Source: Treponema denticola
GTDB taxonomy: Bacteria > Spirochaetota > Spirochaetia > Treponematales > Treponemataceae
Assembly: GCF_024400535.1 (NCBI RefSeq)
Contig: NZ_CP038800.1
Coordinates: 2,356,001-2,420,000, forward strand
Length of the DNA: 64,000 nucleotides
Reading direction: 5' to 3'
In this document: piece after piece, positions 1 to 6,540 of the stretch
Position numbering within the stretch: the stretch's first letter is position 1
How the letters are laid out: each line of letters begins with the position of its first letter
The notes under the pieces: model-generated
What the model was told of the DNA's origin: nothing
Seen by the model: the letters and a program-made list of their open reading frames with translations, nothing else
Database searches by the model: none
Program-made: the position numbers and the translations under genes

Positions 1-589
1 TAAAATGTTTAACGCCTCATTTAACTTGGTAAAGGTTAAGGACGATGAAGAATTAATCATCTCCCATGTTTTAGATTCCCTTTCGGCATGGCATTTTTTT
101 TATAACGAAATCAAAAATACTAATGAAGCTCTTCTTACAAGTGAGCCTTTTTATATTGCCGATGCCGGAACCGGAGCGGGCTTTCCCGGGATTCCCCTTG
201 CAGCTCTCTTTATTTCTTTAGGCAATTTAGATGTAAAACTTTCTTTAATCGAAAGAATGCAAAAGCGATGCACCTTTTTAGAAAACATCAAGGCTGTTCT
301 CCAATTAAGTAACACCGAGATTATCGAAAGCGAAGCCGAAAAAGCCTCCCAAAATAAATTTGATATTGTAACTTGCAGAGCTTTCCGCACCTTGGATAAG
401 CACATCTTAAACACCCTTTTAAATCTTGCAAGACCTAAGGGTAAATTATTTTTATACAAGGCCATGGAAGAAAAAATAAATGAAGAGACGGAGCTTATCA
501 AAAAAGAAGGTCTAAACTATAAAATAGAAAAACTTGATGTTCCTTTTTTAAAAAAAGAAAGACACCTTCTTATAATCGAAAAGCCTTAA
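1..589 (+). CDS. rsmG: 16S rRNA (guanine-N7) methyltransferase RsmG, 5' end cut by window
   Basis: RsmG methylates N7 of a guanine in the 530 loop of 16S rRNA using S-adenosylmethionine. The visible part has the SAM-binding stretch DAGTGAGFPGIPLA and the downstream ERMQKRCTFLE helix typical of the family. The first ATG in the window (position 5) gives 194 residues, about 15-25 short of usual RsmG. The frame is open to the left edge and the protein would begin inside the helix before NLVKVKD, so the true start is probably upstream. Its stop overlaps the stop of the convergent phosphodiesterase by 4 nt. Confidence 0.9.
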   Translation, partial: KMFNASFNLVKVKDDEELIISHVLDSLSAWHFFYNEIKNTNEALLTSEPFYIADAGTGAGFPGIPLAALFISLGNLDVKLSLIERMQKRCTFLENIKAVLQLSNTEIIESEAEKASQNKFDIVTCRAFRTLDKHILNTLLNLARPKGKLFLYKAMEEKINEETELIKKEGLNYKIEKLDVPFLKKERHLLIIEKP

Positions 590-1263
590 TCCAAGGTTTT
601 TAATTCTACCGAAACTTCAAAGCCCTTTTCGTTTTTTGTAATCTCGGCAAGAGCATAGCGGCCTTCCATCAGGGCACCGGGGTTTACCAAAACGGTTTCG
701 CCGATTTTATCGACCGCAAAGGACTCGTGAATATGACCCGACACAACCAAAAGAGGCTTATGCTTTTCGATAAAAGCAGTGATGCCCTTTGAGCCCACAT
801 GCACCATGGGAGCCACCTTATCGACCTTAGCCCCATGCGGAGGATTATGACAAACCAAAACCAAGTTACCGGCTTCGGTAATATTTGCTTTTTCAAAGGC
901 ATCGGTTAAATCTTTTACAAGCTCTTCATCGGTTCTTTCGTAAGGTGTAGTGCCTGTAAATTTGCTTCCGCCCCCGGAACCCGCAAAGATAAGCCCTTCA
1001 AAATTTTTTACCTCGCCCGTAATCGAAACACCGGCATCTTTTAATTTTTTTTCAAACTCAGGTTCATCGCAATTCCCCAACACGGCAAAAATATTTTTAT
1101 GAATCTTTAAAAGCTCGTTTAAAAAAGGAGCCCCCGTTTCAATCTTTTTAAAAGCAGCAAAGTCCCCTCCGAAAATAAGGGCATCAACCCCATCGGCAAC
1201 AGGTTTTATCCTTTTTAGTTTTTCAAGATCCCCATGCCCGTCCGAAATAATCAATAACTTCAT
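586..1263 (-). CDS. YfcE/MJ0936-type metallophosphoesterase
   Basis: 225-residue calcineurin-like phosphodiesterase of the YfcE/MJ0936 group. These cytosolic enzymes use a two-metal centre to hydrolyse phosphodiesters, and the natural substrate is usually unknown. Metal-ligand motifs appear in order: SDGHGD (residues 7-12), GGDF, GNCDEPE, CHNPPHG and GHIHES. The ATG at 1263 has a good ribosome site (aggagg). A perfect 17-bp inverted repeat lies just upstream (1285-1324). The neighbouring DGR-like locus is on the same strand upstream, so readthrough from it is possible. Confidence 0.85.
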   Translation of the reverse strand: MKLLIISDGHGDLEKLKRIKPVADGVDALIFGGDFAAFKKIETGAPFLNELLKIHKNIFAVLGNCDEPEFEKKLKDAGVSITGEVKNFEGLIFAGSGGGSKFTGTTPYERTDEELVKDLTDAFEKANITEAGNLVLVCHNPPHGAKVDKVAPMVHVGSKGITAFIEKHKPLLVVSGHIHESFAVDKIGETVLVNPGALMEGRYALAEITKNEKGFEVSVELKTLD

Positions 1264-1284
1264 AAGTATAAGCCCTCCTAAAGC

Positions 1285-1324
1285 GGTCTAGCCTAAAAAT
1301 CGAATTAGATTTTTAGGCTAGACC
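1285..1324. repeat. Perfect 17-bp inverted repeat with 6-nt loop
   Basis: Arms 1285-1301 and 1308-1324 are exact reverse complements around a gaatta loop. The repeat lies between the truncated template-like repeat (1367-1462) and the phosphodiesterase start. No T-run follows on the minus strand, so it is not a textbook terminator. It could be a leader hairpin of the phosphodiesterase, or the end of a lost upstream gene. Confidence 0.8.
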
Positions 1325-1366
1325 AATTATACATTATTTTTGGGAAATGGTATATGGGAAGGAAAA

Positions 1367-1462
1367 GACTGTTGTTGTTCCGTTTGCCTACAGTGCAGTT
1401 GTTCGCGTTGTTGTTCCAGCTGCCGCCGCGTTTAACACGGTTAGAGCCTGACGCGGCACCTT
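1367..1462 (-). repeat. Template-repeat-like, AAC-rich copy of the variable repeat (DGR TR, truncated)
   Basis: Read on the minus strand, this 96-bp segment aligns without gaps to 1764-1859, the end of the neighbouring lipoprotein gene. There are 17 differences, every one at an adenine of this copy: 14 are A to G and 3 are A to T in the gene copy. It is full of AAC codons in the frame that reads SNRVKRGGSWNNNANNC, as template repeats of diversity-generating retroelements are. In-frame stops precede it, so it is not itself part of a gene. Homology stops abruptly at 1366, so the 3' part (with the initiation-of-mutagenic-homing region) is missing. Confidence 0.85.
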
Positions 1463-1499
1463 ATAAGGTCCATACCGTTTTTTAGCCAAAAAATTTTCG

Positions 1500-1515
1500 A
1501 GCCGCTAAAGCGGCT
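1500..1515 (-). terminator. Candidate terminator hairpin after the variable lipoprotein gene
   Basis: Stem AGCCGCT/AGCGGCT with a 2-nt loop. On the minus strand it is followed by a T-rich tract (cgaaaatttttt), so it may end the transcript of the lipoprotein gene before the template-like repeat. Confidence 0.5.
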
Positions 1516-1630
1516 GACATAGTGCAGGTTAATCATTATTTTCAAAAATTTACTGCACCCAACAACACATTTTGCCTGTTCGGTTTCACCGCTTTACCGC
1601 CATGGACGGCGGTGGTTCCATTCTTGCGAT

Positions 1631-1650
1631 GTTTTGCCGTGAGGCAAAAC
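1631..1650. repeat. 8-bp stem, 4-nt loop hairpin downstream of variable repeat
   Basis: Arms gttttgcc/ggcaaaac around gtga. It lies about 65 bp downstream of the lipoprotein stop codon, next to a second, longer hairpin. Its size matches the stem-loops that enhance retrohoming downstream of DGR variable repeats, but its distance is larger than in the phage prototype. Confidence 0.6.
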
Positions 1651-1656
1651 TCGAAA

Positions 1657-1688
1657 CTCAAAATCGGACACGGATGTCCGATTTTGAG
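1657..1688. repeat. 14-bp perfect hairpin just downstream of variable repeat
   Basis: Arms 1657-1670 and 1675-1688 are exact complements with a 4-nt loop (cgga on plus). It begins 25 bp downstream of the lipoprotein stop. There is no T-run on the minus strand. Position and 4-nt loop fit a DGR-type hairpin/cruciform beside the mutagenic homing site; a structural terminator is the alternative. Confidence 0.7.
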
Positions 1689-1713
1689 TACCTCTCCGGC
1701 AAAATGTGTGAAC

Positions 1714-2958
1714 TTAGGGCCGACAAGCCAACCGGAAGCCAAGATTGCTGTCCCTGCTGCCAGGACTGCCGTCGATCCGTAAGCCTACAGCGCAGTCGCC
1801 CGCGTTGTCGCCCCAGCTGCCGCCGCGTCCAACACGGCCAGAGCCTGACGCGGCACCTTGAGGATCGGTAACAATACCGCCTTGCTCATAAGCAACATCG
1901 TTTGATGCAGGGTTACTACTATATCTATCAAAACACCATTCCCAGACATTCCCGCTCATATCGTGTAAGCCAAGTGCATTCGCTCTCCTTTTTCCTACTT
2001 GATGTGTTGTTCCTCCCGCATTACCGCTATACCATGCAACGGCTTTTGTCTCATCCGCATTTTTCCAGTCAGCTTTGGCTCCGCTTGCACTGTTTAATTT
2101 GGTAAGGTATACATCGCCGTATTGTGCCGCATTTGTGTTGTTGCTTCCCTGCCAACGGGCAGCATATTCCCACTCAGCTTCAGTCGGAAGTCTAAAGCCT
2201 TTTTTATCCATATCGGCATAAGCTTTATCGCAAATAAATACTCCCCCTTCTTCAGCTGTTGCGTCTTTTAATACCGTAGTATCGGTTTTGCTTTTGCGGT
2301 AGACACAGTACTCTATTCCTTTTTCTTTTTCCGTATACGCATTACACCACACAATGCAGTCCCGCCAGCTTATAGTCGTTACAGGCTCTTTTTTTCCTGC
2401 TTCTGTGGGAGCGGCTCCTTCGGTTCCGCCGCTGCCTTCTTTTCCCTGATTAGCAAAGGTGTAGCCTTTACCTTCTGCCCATGTCCGTACCTCGTGCCAT
2501 AACTCGTACGTTACCTCTGTTTTGCCCAGCTTGTAGGGACTTAATTTTACCTTTCGGCCTGCACGGAATACGCCTTTCCAATGATTGTCAGTTCCGGGTA
2601 AGGTGTAGTCAGGGTCAACGCCTACAATGCCGTTTGCAGGATGGATTATTTTTACAAAGCCGTCGCCTGTGTCTTCAAAAGAGCCTACATCGGGCGGTGC
2701 AGGCGGCGTGGGCGGGGTGCCGCCTCCCCCGCCATTTCCGCCTCCGCCTGAGTTTCCTCCTCCGCCGGAATTGCCGGAGTTACCTGAATTGCCTCCTCCG
2801 GAGTTACCTCCCGAACTGCTGCCTGACGGTTGGTTACAGCCGGTAAAAAGCAGCGCGGCTGCCAATATTGCGGCTATGATGAGCGCCGCCGCTCTTTTCA
2901 GTGCACAGAGCCTGCCGCTTGAAGCGGCTGAGCTCTTGTTCAAATTTAATTTTATCAT
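1714..2958 (-). CDS. Lipoprotein with FGE-sulfatase/C-type-lectin domain; probable DGR target (TvpA-like)
   Basis: 414 residues from the ATG at 2958, chosen because aggag sits 7 nt upstream; an upstream in-frame start at 3006 lacks this. The order is: basic, hydrophobic signal with lipobox LFTGC; a long Gly/Ser/Asn linker, then a Pro stretch; and a SUMF1/formylglycine-generating-enzyme fold with RLPTEAEWEYAAR and DMSGNVWEWC. The C-terminal 47 residues are the variable repeat, ending NLGFRLACRP. This resembles TvpA, the known Treponema denticola DGR variable protein with a C-type lectin fold. The product is probably a lipid-anchored binding protein at the cell envelope. It is more GC-rich than its surroundings, partly from glycine codons. 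Ligand unknown; surface exposure is inferred. Confidence 0.85.
   Translation of the reverse strand: MIKLNLNKSSAASSGRLCALKRAAALIIAAILAAALLFTGCNQPSGSSSGGNSGGGNSGNSGNSGGGGNSGGGGNGGGGGTPPTPPAPPDVGSFEDTGDGFVKIIHPANGIVGVDPDYTLPGTDNHWKGVFRAGRKVKLSPYKLGKTEVTYELWHEVRTWAEGKGYTFANQGKEGSGGTEGAAPTEAGKKEPVTTISWRDCIVWCNAYTEKEKGIEYCVYRKSKTDTTVLKDATAEEGGVFICDKAYADMDKKGFRLPTEAEWEYAARWQGSNNTNAAQYGDVYLTKLNSASGAKADWKNADETKAVAWYSGNAGGTTHQVGKRRANALGLHDMSGNVWEWCFDRYSSNPASNDVAYEQGGIVTDPQGAASGSGRVGRGGSWGDNAGDCAVGLRIDGSPGSRDSNLGFRLACRP
1717..1859 (-). repeat. Variable repeat (DGR VR) at the 3' end of the lipoprotein gene
   Basis: Positions 1764-1859 align to the AAC-rich copy; 1717-1763 is the expected continuation through the invariant LGFRLACRP coding end. 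Codons at the AAC or AAA sites of the template now read GGC, GGA, GAC, TTA, ATC or stay AAC. Non-adenine positions are all conserved. Confidence 0.8.
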
Positions 2959-3040
2959 ATATTTTCTCCTAAAAAATGATATGCTGTTTATAAAGGAAAA
3001 ATCCATTAATTCTGAATAAGGTCTTCACCGTACAGTAAAC

Positions 3041-3090
3041 CGGTCATTCCCCGCTCGAGGAAAGGGGGCTTCCCTGTACGGGGAATGAAC
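3041..3090. repeat. Inverted repeat between lipoprotein and DUF4469 genes
   Basis: cattccccg and cggggaatg form a 9-bp stem around a C/G-rich loop, in the 3' region of the minus-strand DUF4469 gene. It may act as a weak terminator, but I see no clear T-run. Confidence 0.45.
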
Positions 3091-3127
3091 CCTTCCCTTA
3101 GCGGGGAAAATGCCTTTCCTAAAACTT

Positions 3128-3865
3128 CTATGCCTTTGCCTTGCAAGGATAGCCGTATACTATTTCGCGTATTTGCAAAAGGGTTTTATTGCCGGTGCTG
3201 AATTTAGTCCGCACTATTACTTCTACTTTTCCTTCGGGTATTTCTTTGGGTACGCGGGCGATGATTTGGCTCGGCAGGTTGACCGATAGGCGGCGGTTGG
3301 TTTTGTATTCGGTGCCATTTTCTGCTTTAAAAAATACACCTTGAGCCGGATCGGTTTCGTCTACCTTGATTTTGCTTCCCTCGATTATAATATCATCGCC
3401 TATTGTAAGTGTGCCGTCTTTTAAGCCCGTTGCGGTATCGGTTATTTCGGTAATGCGGGCAGTTTCTTCTTTTGCTCCGAGTACTTTTACGCCGATTGCA
3501 TCAAGAGCGGTACGCAAGTCGGTTGTCGGCACAAGGTCTACGGTACGCTTGTGTACTTTTTCATCGTAAGGAGAATTTTCCGTCTCCCATACACCCGATA
3601 CACGCGGACTAATTTGTACAAGACCGTCCATAAAACTCAAACCTTCTTGGATAAGGTCTTTTACAGCCTTATCCCTCATCTTGAGAATGTTGATAATTGT
3701 TTCCTTGCGGAATTCCGAGCGTTCTTTGGTAATTATTTCCGCAATGTCCTCATTTCTCTGCGTAGCAGCATGTGCATGAACATCAGCTATACAGTCTCTG
3801 TCGTTGTTCTTGGTCAAGGTGTTGGGACGCAAGTGCACTTCCCAAACATACTTTTTCTTTGCCAT
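3128..3865 (-). CDS. DNA-binding (HU-like) protein with C-terminal DUF4469 domain
   Basis: 245 residues, no signal peptide. The N-terminal ~120 residues resemble the HU-like domain seen in DUF4469 proteins of Bacteroidetes and treponemes. The C-terminal half (about 125-245) looks like the DUF4469 Ig-like part, with RRLSVNLPSQIIARVPKEIP and the closing beta segments. Such proteins are usually annotated as putative DNA-binding proteins and their role is not established. A ribosome site (aggagg) precedes the ATG at 3865. An AT-rich imperfect palindrome lies directly upstream. Confidence 0.65.
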   Translation of the reverse strand: MAKKKYVWEVHLRPNTLTKNNDRDCIADVHAHAATQRNEDIAEIITKERSEFRKETIINILKMRDKAVKDLIQEGLSFMDGLVQISPRVSGVWETENSPYDEKVHKRTVDLVPTTDLRTALDAIGVKVLGAKEETARITEITDTATGLKDGTLTIGDDIIIEGSKIKVDETDPAQGVFFKAENGTEYKTNRRLSVNLPSQIIARVPKEIPEGKVEVIVRTKFSTGNKTLLQIREIVYGYPCKAKA

Positions 3866-3883
3866 AAAAGCCTCCTGTCTTTT

Positions 3884-3955
3884 TAATTGGTAATTGGTAA
3901 TGTGTAATTTGTAATTAAATTATCAATTACCCATTACACATTATCCATTGGATTG
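3884..3955. repeat. AT-rich imperfect inverted repeat
   Basis: The words ggtaatgtgtaat and attacacatta occur in opposite orientation around an AT-rich centre. Such short palindromic intergenic repeats often mark insertion of small non-coding elements; here they separate the DUF4469 gene from the Rpn element. Confidence 0.5.
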
Positions 3956-4027
3956 ACTGGTCTCAATCCGTAGGACATTCCGATTATTCCTTTGAGAACT
4001 TGAGCAAAGCTCAACTCCTTGCGTTCC

Positions 4028-4378
4028 TTGCGGTTTTATTAAACGGTGTAATATAAAAAAAGCCCAAGGACAGAAAGCCGGTATTTTACTGACAGGCTGT
4101 CTTTGGGCATGATTTGAGTAATTAGTCTTTATTGTGAAAATTTCATTTAGGCATGATAAGGCCTTAGCTGCGAGGCTGCGAGGCTGCGAGGCTGCGAGGC
4201 TGCGAGGCTGCGAGGCTGCGAGGCTGCGAGGCTGCGAATTTTGCCCGATACGCTGTTTTATGTCAAGAGCTTTTGCAAAACTTTTTACACTTTTTTTGTG
4301 AGAATGATTGTAACTGCGGTCGGAGCGTTTATCTATCATTACTGTACATTATAGCATGTTTCCACACAAATATCAACC
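4028..4378. repeat. Left copy of direct repeat flanking the Rpn gene, with 8-bp tandem repeats
   Basis: Closely matches 5478-5736 in the same orientation. It contains a hairpin (gcccaaggacag with ctgtctttgggc, about 4060-4110) and then about nine units of gctgcgag at 4167-4237; the right copy has only about one unit. The shared end is tagcatgtttccacacaaat. It carries no convincing gene: the 132-codon frame across it consists partly of the octamer repeat translated as SQPRSLAA. Confidence 0.8.
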
Positions 4379-4440
4379 TTTTTGGGATTTTTTTTAAATA
4401 TATGGGTATCTACTGCGCCTATTTGCAAAAAGGCTGACTC

Positions 4441-4644
4441 TTATAGAGCTTTTATTTCTTCAACGGAAAGCCCTGATATTGTACAAATATCATTGATTGG
4501 ATAATTCATACCTTTCATCAGCTTTGCCGTTTCAAGAGCTTTTTGGTATGAGCCGTCGGAAAAGCCTTGTTGTATGCCAATTCTTAGGCTTTCTTCTCTC
4601 TGTACTGCAATATCCGTATCATAATCGTATTCGGCTACTAACAT
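4441..4644 (-). CDS. Candidate intragenic C-terminal product of Rpn copy 1 (67 aa)
   Basis: Inside the Rpn gene, a strong Shine-Dalgarno (gggagg) lies 8 nt before an in-frame ATG at 4644. Translation would give MLVAEYDYDTD... to the shared stop. The same site-plus-ATG is kept in copy 2. In E. coli RpnA-type genes an internally started C-terminal protein inhibits the full-length nuclease; I infer the same role here. Confidence 0.55.
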   Translation of the reverse strand: MLVAEYDYDTDIAVQREESLRIGIQQGFSDGSYQKALETAKLMKGMNYPINDICTISGLSVEEIKAL

Positions 4645-5307
4645 GTTTATTACCTCCCGTGATTTTCTCTGTAAGTATTCTTTTAAGATGCCTTTTTCTA
4701 TGCATATCTTTACCGCATTGGTAAAGCCGTTTTCCGGATCGAGTTGGGTTTGCTTTCTTACCTCTTCTACAAAAAGGCTATATTCTTCAAGCGGTTTGCA
4801 GGCTGCTAAAACTTTGTTTGCTTTATCCGTGTTAATATTAAGCACTTGCACCTTCAATTCCAACGGCACTTGTTCAGGTTTTGTGATGAATGCATCGGAT
4901 AGCTTTAATGTTGTAGTTTCCGGGTAGTCGTCCTTGCCGTTATAAAAAACATAGAATTCAGGTGTAGGGATTTTTGACAGTTTTCTTAAATACCGATCAG
5001 TCGGTGCTTGCAGTTTTTCATATAGCCTTGCTATATATTCTAAAAAACGCAAAGGCATATTTTCGTTTATTGTTGATTGATGTTCTGCCAACACTATGAT
5101 TTTACCGTCTACAAGGCAGGAAACATCATTGATTATGTTCATGTACATAACGTTTTCAAGTCTTATATTTTCAACCGGAGACGAAAGCGGAAGGTGTGTA
5201 CCGTGTAAGGCGTTATAAAGAGATAAAAAATTTTCTTTTGCTTTTTCGTCTTCGCTGAATAAATCGACAAAAACCGAATCTTTGTATTTTCTGTTTGAAG
5301 TACTCAT
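4441..5307 (-). CDS. Rpn-family PD-(D/E)XK nuclease / putative transposase, copy 1
   Basis: 288 residues from ATG 5307, which has gaggaaa upstream and matches the start of copy 2; an 11-codon upstream extension is possible. Rpn proteins are recombination-promoting DNA endonucleases, and some act in anti-phage defence. Visible family features are the N-terminal YKDSVFVDLFSE, then catalytic-region residues D61, E75 and Q77 (AEHQS), followed by the MPLRFLEYIARLYEKL helix. The core is nearly identical to the copy at 60122-60988, but the last ~35 residues differ clearly. The gene is flanked by two direct repeats. An internal start for a C-terminal product lies at 4644. Confidence 0.85.
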   Translation of the reverse strand: MSTSNRKYKDSVFVDLFSEDEKAKENFLSLYNALHGTHLPLSSPVENIRLENVMYMNIINDVSCLVDGKIIVLAEHQSTINENMPLRFLEYIARLYEKLQAPTDRYLRKLSKIPTPEFYVFYNGKDDYPETTTLKLSDAFITKPEQVPLELKVQVLNINTDKANKVLAACKPLEEYSLFVEEVRKQTQLDPENGFTNAVKICIEKGILKEYLQRKSREVINMLVAEYDYDTDIAVQREESLRIGIQQGFSDGSYQKALETAKLMKGMNYPINDICTISGLSVEEIKAL

Positions 5308-5477
5308 AGCGGTTTCCTCACTTATTGTATTATAGCACACTTACAGCAATTTTGTAAGAGCTGTTTTTTTTATTTAACCGCACGCCAAACATTGAGCTTC
5401 GGCACAAGTTCGCAAAGGTGTTTTAAGCGAGGTTTTGTAAGACATTCTTTTATAATCCTTTGCGTTCTCTGCGCCCG

Positions 5478-5736
5478 TTGCGGTTTTATTAACAGGTGTA
5501 ATATAAAAAAAGGCCAAAGACAGAAAGTCGGTATTTTACTGACAGGCTGTCTTTGGGCATGATTTGAGTAATTAGTCTTTACTGCGAGGCTGCGAATTTT
5601 GCCCGATGCGGTACTTTATGTCAAGTGCTTCTGCAAAACTTTTTGCACTTTTTTCGTGAGAATGATTGTAACTGCCGGCGGAGCGTTTGTCTATCATTAC
5701 TGTGCAGTATAGCATGTTTCCACACAAATATCAACC
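5478..5736. repeat. Right copy of direct repeat flanking the Rpn gene
   Basis: Same orientation and near-identical sequence to 4028-4378, but lacking a ~40-nt segment and all but one gctgcgag unit. It accounts for most of the gene-free stretch 5308-5884. Together the repeats could delimit a mobile or recombining unit, or allow deletion of the gene by recombination. Confidence 0.8.
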
Positions 5737-5796
5737 GTTTGAATGGTTCAGAACCAATTTAAAATAACCGATAACACAAGGGCCGAATGAACTGTC

Positions 5797-5823
5797 GGCT
5801 GTCCCCAAATGGGACAGCCTTTT
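5797..5823 (+). terminator. Terminator-like hairpin
   Basis: ggctgtccc and gggacagcc form a 9-bp stem with a 5-nt loop, followed by tttt on the plus strand. No plus-strand gene precedes it; it lies beyond the 3' end of the minus-strand YoeB toxin gene. Confidence 0.6.
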
Positions 5824-5884
5824 AATTCGGTAAATAAATTCATCTATAGATATTTTTTTGTATTTATATATAACCTCATTTCGA

Positions 5885-6145
5885 TTAATCCTCGTAATGT
5901 CCACGGCAGGATAGAATTTCTAGAGTATTTTTGCTTACACGGTACACAAGCCTGTTCACTTCATCAATACGACGGCTCCAAAACCCGCTCAACTCGCCTT
6001 TTAGGGGTTCCGGTTTTCCTATACCGTCAAAGTTTCTTCGTTCAATATCTTTAACCAGCATGTTGATACGCTTTATTGTTTTCTTATCTTGTGTTTGCCA
6101 ATACACATAATCTTCCCAAGCTTCATCAAACCATATTTTTTTTAT
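5885..6145 (-). CDS. yoeB: YoeB/Txe-family mRNA interferase toxin, apparent ATA start
   Basis: YoeB toxins cleave mRNA at the ribosome. The protein reads KKIWFDEAWEDYVYWQTQD...GKPEPLKGELSGFWSRRID...RLVYRV...CRGHYED, which covers the whole YoeB family from the N-terminal KxIW to the catalytic C-terminal HY. No ATG, GTG or TTG stands where the family starts. The codon there is ATA (6145-6143), overlapping the antitoxin stop as ATAA, with a gagg ribosome site about 7 nt upstream. The first conventional start is GTG at 6106 and would lose 13 conserved residues. Either ATA is used weakly or the start was lost. Confidence 0.8.
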   Translation of the reverse strand: MKKIWFDEAWEDYVYWQTQDKKTIKRINMLVKDIERRNFDGIGKPEPLKGELSGFWSRRIDEVNRLVYRVSKNTLEILSCRGHYED

Positions 6146-6402
6146 TCGCCCGCCTCGATAAGCTCATGTTCTACCCATTTTCCAGCGTTCAGAGCTTCAA
6201 TTCCGCGGCGTAAGTGAGCCATGTTACTTTCACTGTAGAATGGATCTGTTGATATTTCAAACGGTATTTTTTGTTTCCTAACCGCCGCTTTTGCAAACAC
6301 GCAAAATGCTGTTGTCATTGTCATTCCAATATCGGAACAAAAAGCTTCAAACTGGTTTTTTAAGTCCTCATCTATACGGATATTTATGTTTGTCTGTGCC
6401 AT
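6142..6402 (-). CDS. RelB/DinJ-family antitoxin
   Basis: 86 residues. The ribbon-helix-helix N-terminus (MAQTNINIRIDEDLKNQFEA) is typical of RelB/DinJ antitoxins, which bind their own promoter and neutralise the toxin through the C-terminal tail. The start at 6402 is set by aggag 8 nt upstream; a longer frame to 6549 runs through the promoter. It is the first gene of the pair with the YoeB toxin and diverges from HicAB. Confidence 0.85.
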   Translation of the reverse strand: MAQTNINIRIDEDLKNQFEAFCSDIGMTMTTAFCVFAKAAVRKQKIPFEISTDPFYSESNMAHLRRGIEALNAGKWVEHELIEAGE

Positions 6403-6423
6403 AGTAGTAACTCCTTTTTGTAT

Positions 6424-6452
6424 ATTATAAATAAATATATTGGCAATGTCAA
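6424..6452 (-). promoter_or_regulatory. Consensus sigma-70-type promoter for RelB/YoeB
   Basis: On the minus strand TTGACA (6452-6447), a 17-bp spacer and TATAAT (6429-6424) match consensus exactly. The transcript would have a short leader carrying the antitoxin ribosome site. Confidence 0.75.
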
Positions 6453-6505
6453 CTTTTTCGATTCGACATGTCATTGCATTTCCTCTGTCAATGTAAAATT
6501 TTATA

Positions 6506-6534
6506 TTGACATCAAATATACAAGCATATATAAT
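6506..6534 (+). promoter_or_regulatory. Consensus promoter positioned for leaderless hicA mRNA
   Basis: TTGACA (6506-6511), 17-bp spacer, TATAAT (6529-6534). Six nt separate the -10 box from the hicA ATG at 6541, so the expected +1 is the A of the ATG. No Shine-Dalgarno is possible. It is divergent from the RelB promoter in a 138-bp shared region. Confidence 0.75.
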
Positions 6535-6540
6535 GTAATT

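Noticed and set aside
1522-1871. Plus-strand frames over the variable repeat
   Set aside because: They are antisense to the variable repeat and its hairpins, with no start context or known domain.
2627-3019. Plus-strand proline-rich frame
   Set aside because: It is the antisense of the Gly-rich linker and signal of the lipoprotein gene.
4167-4237. Tandem octamers as a possible CRISPR array
   Set aside because: Units are contiguous 8-mers with no spacers and no cas genes nearby.
3941-4339. 132-codon frame with SQPRSLAA repeats
   Set aside because: The repeat is the gctgcgag octamer read in frame; the octamer is not a multiple of three, the right-hand copy lacks it, and there is no family or ribosome site.
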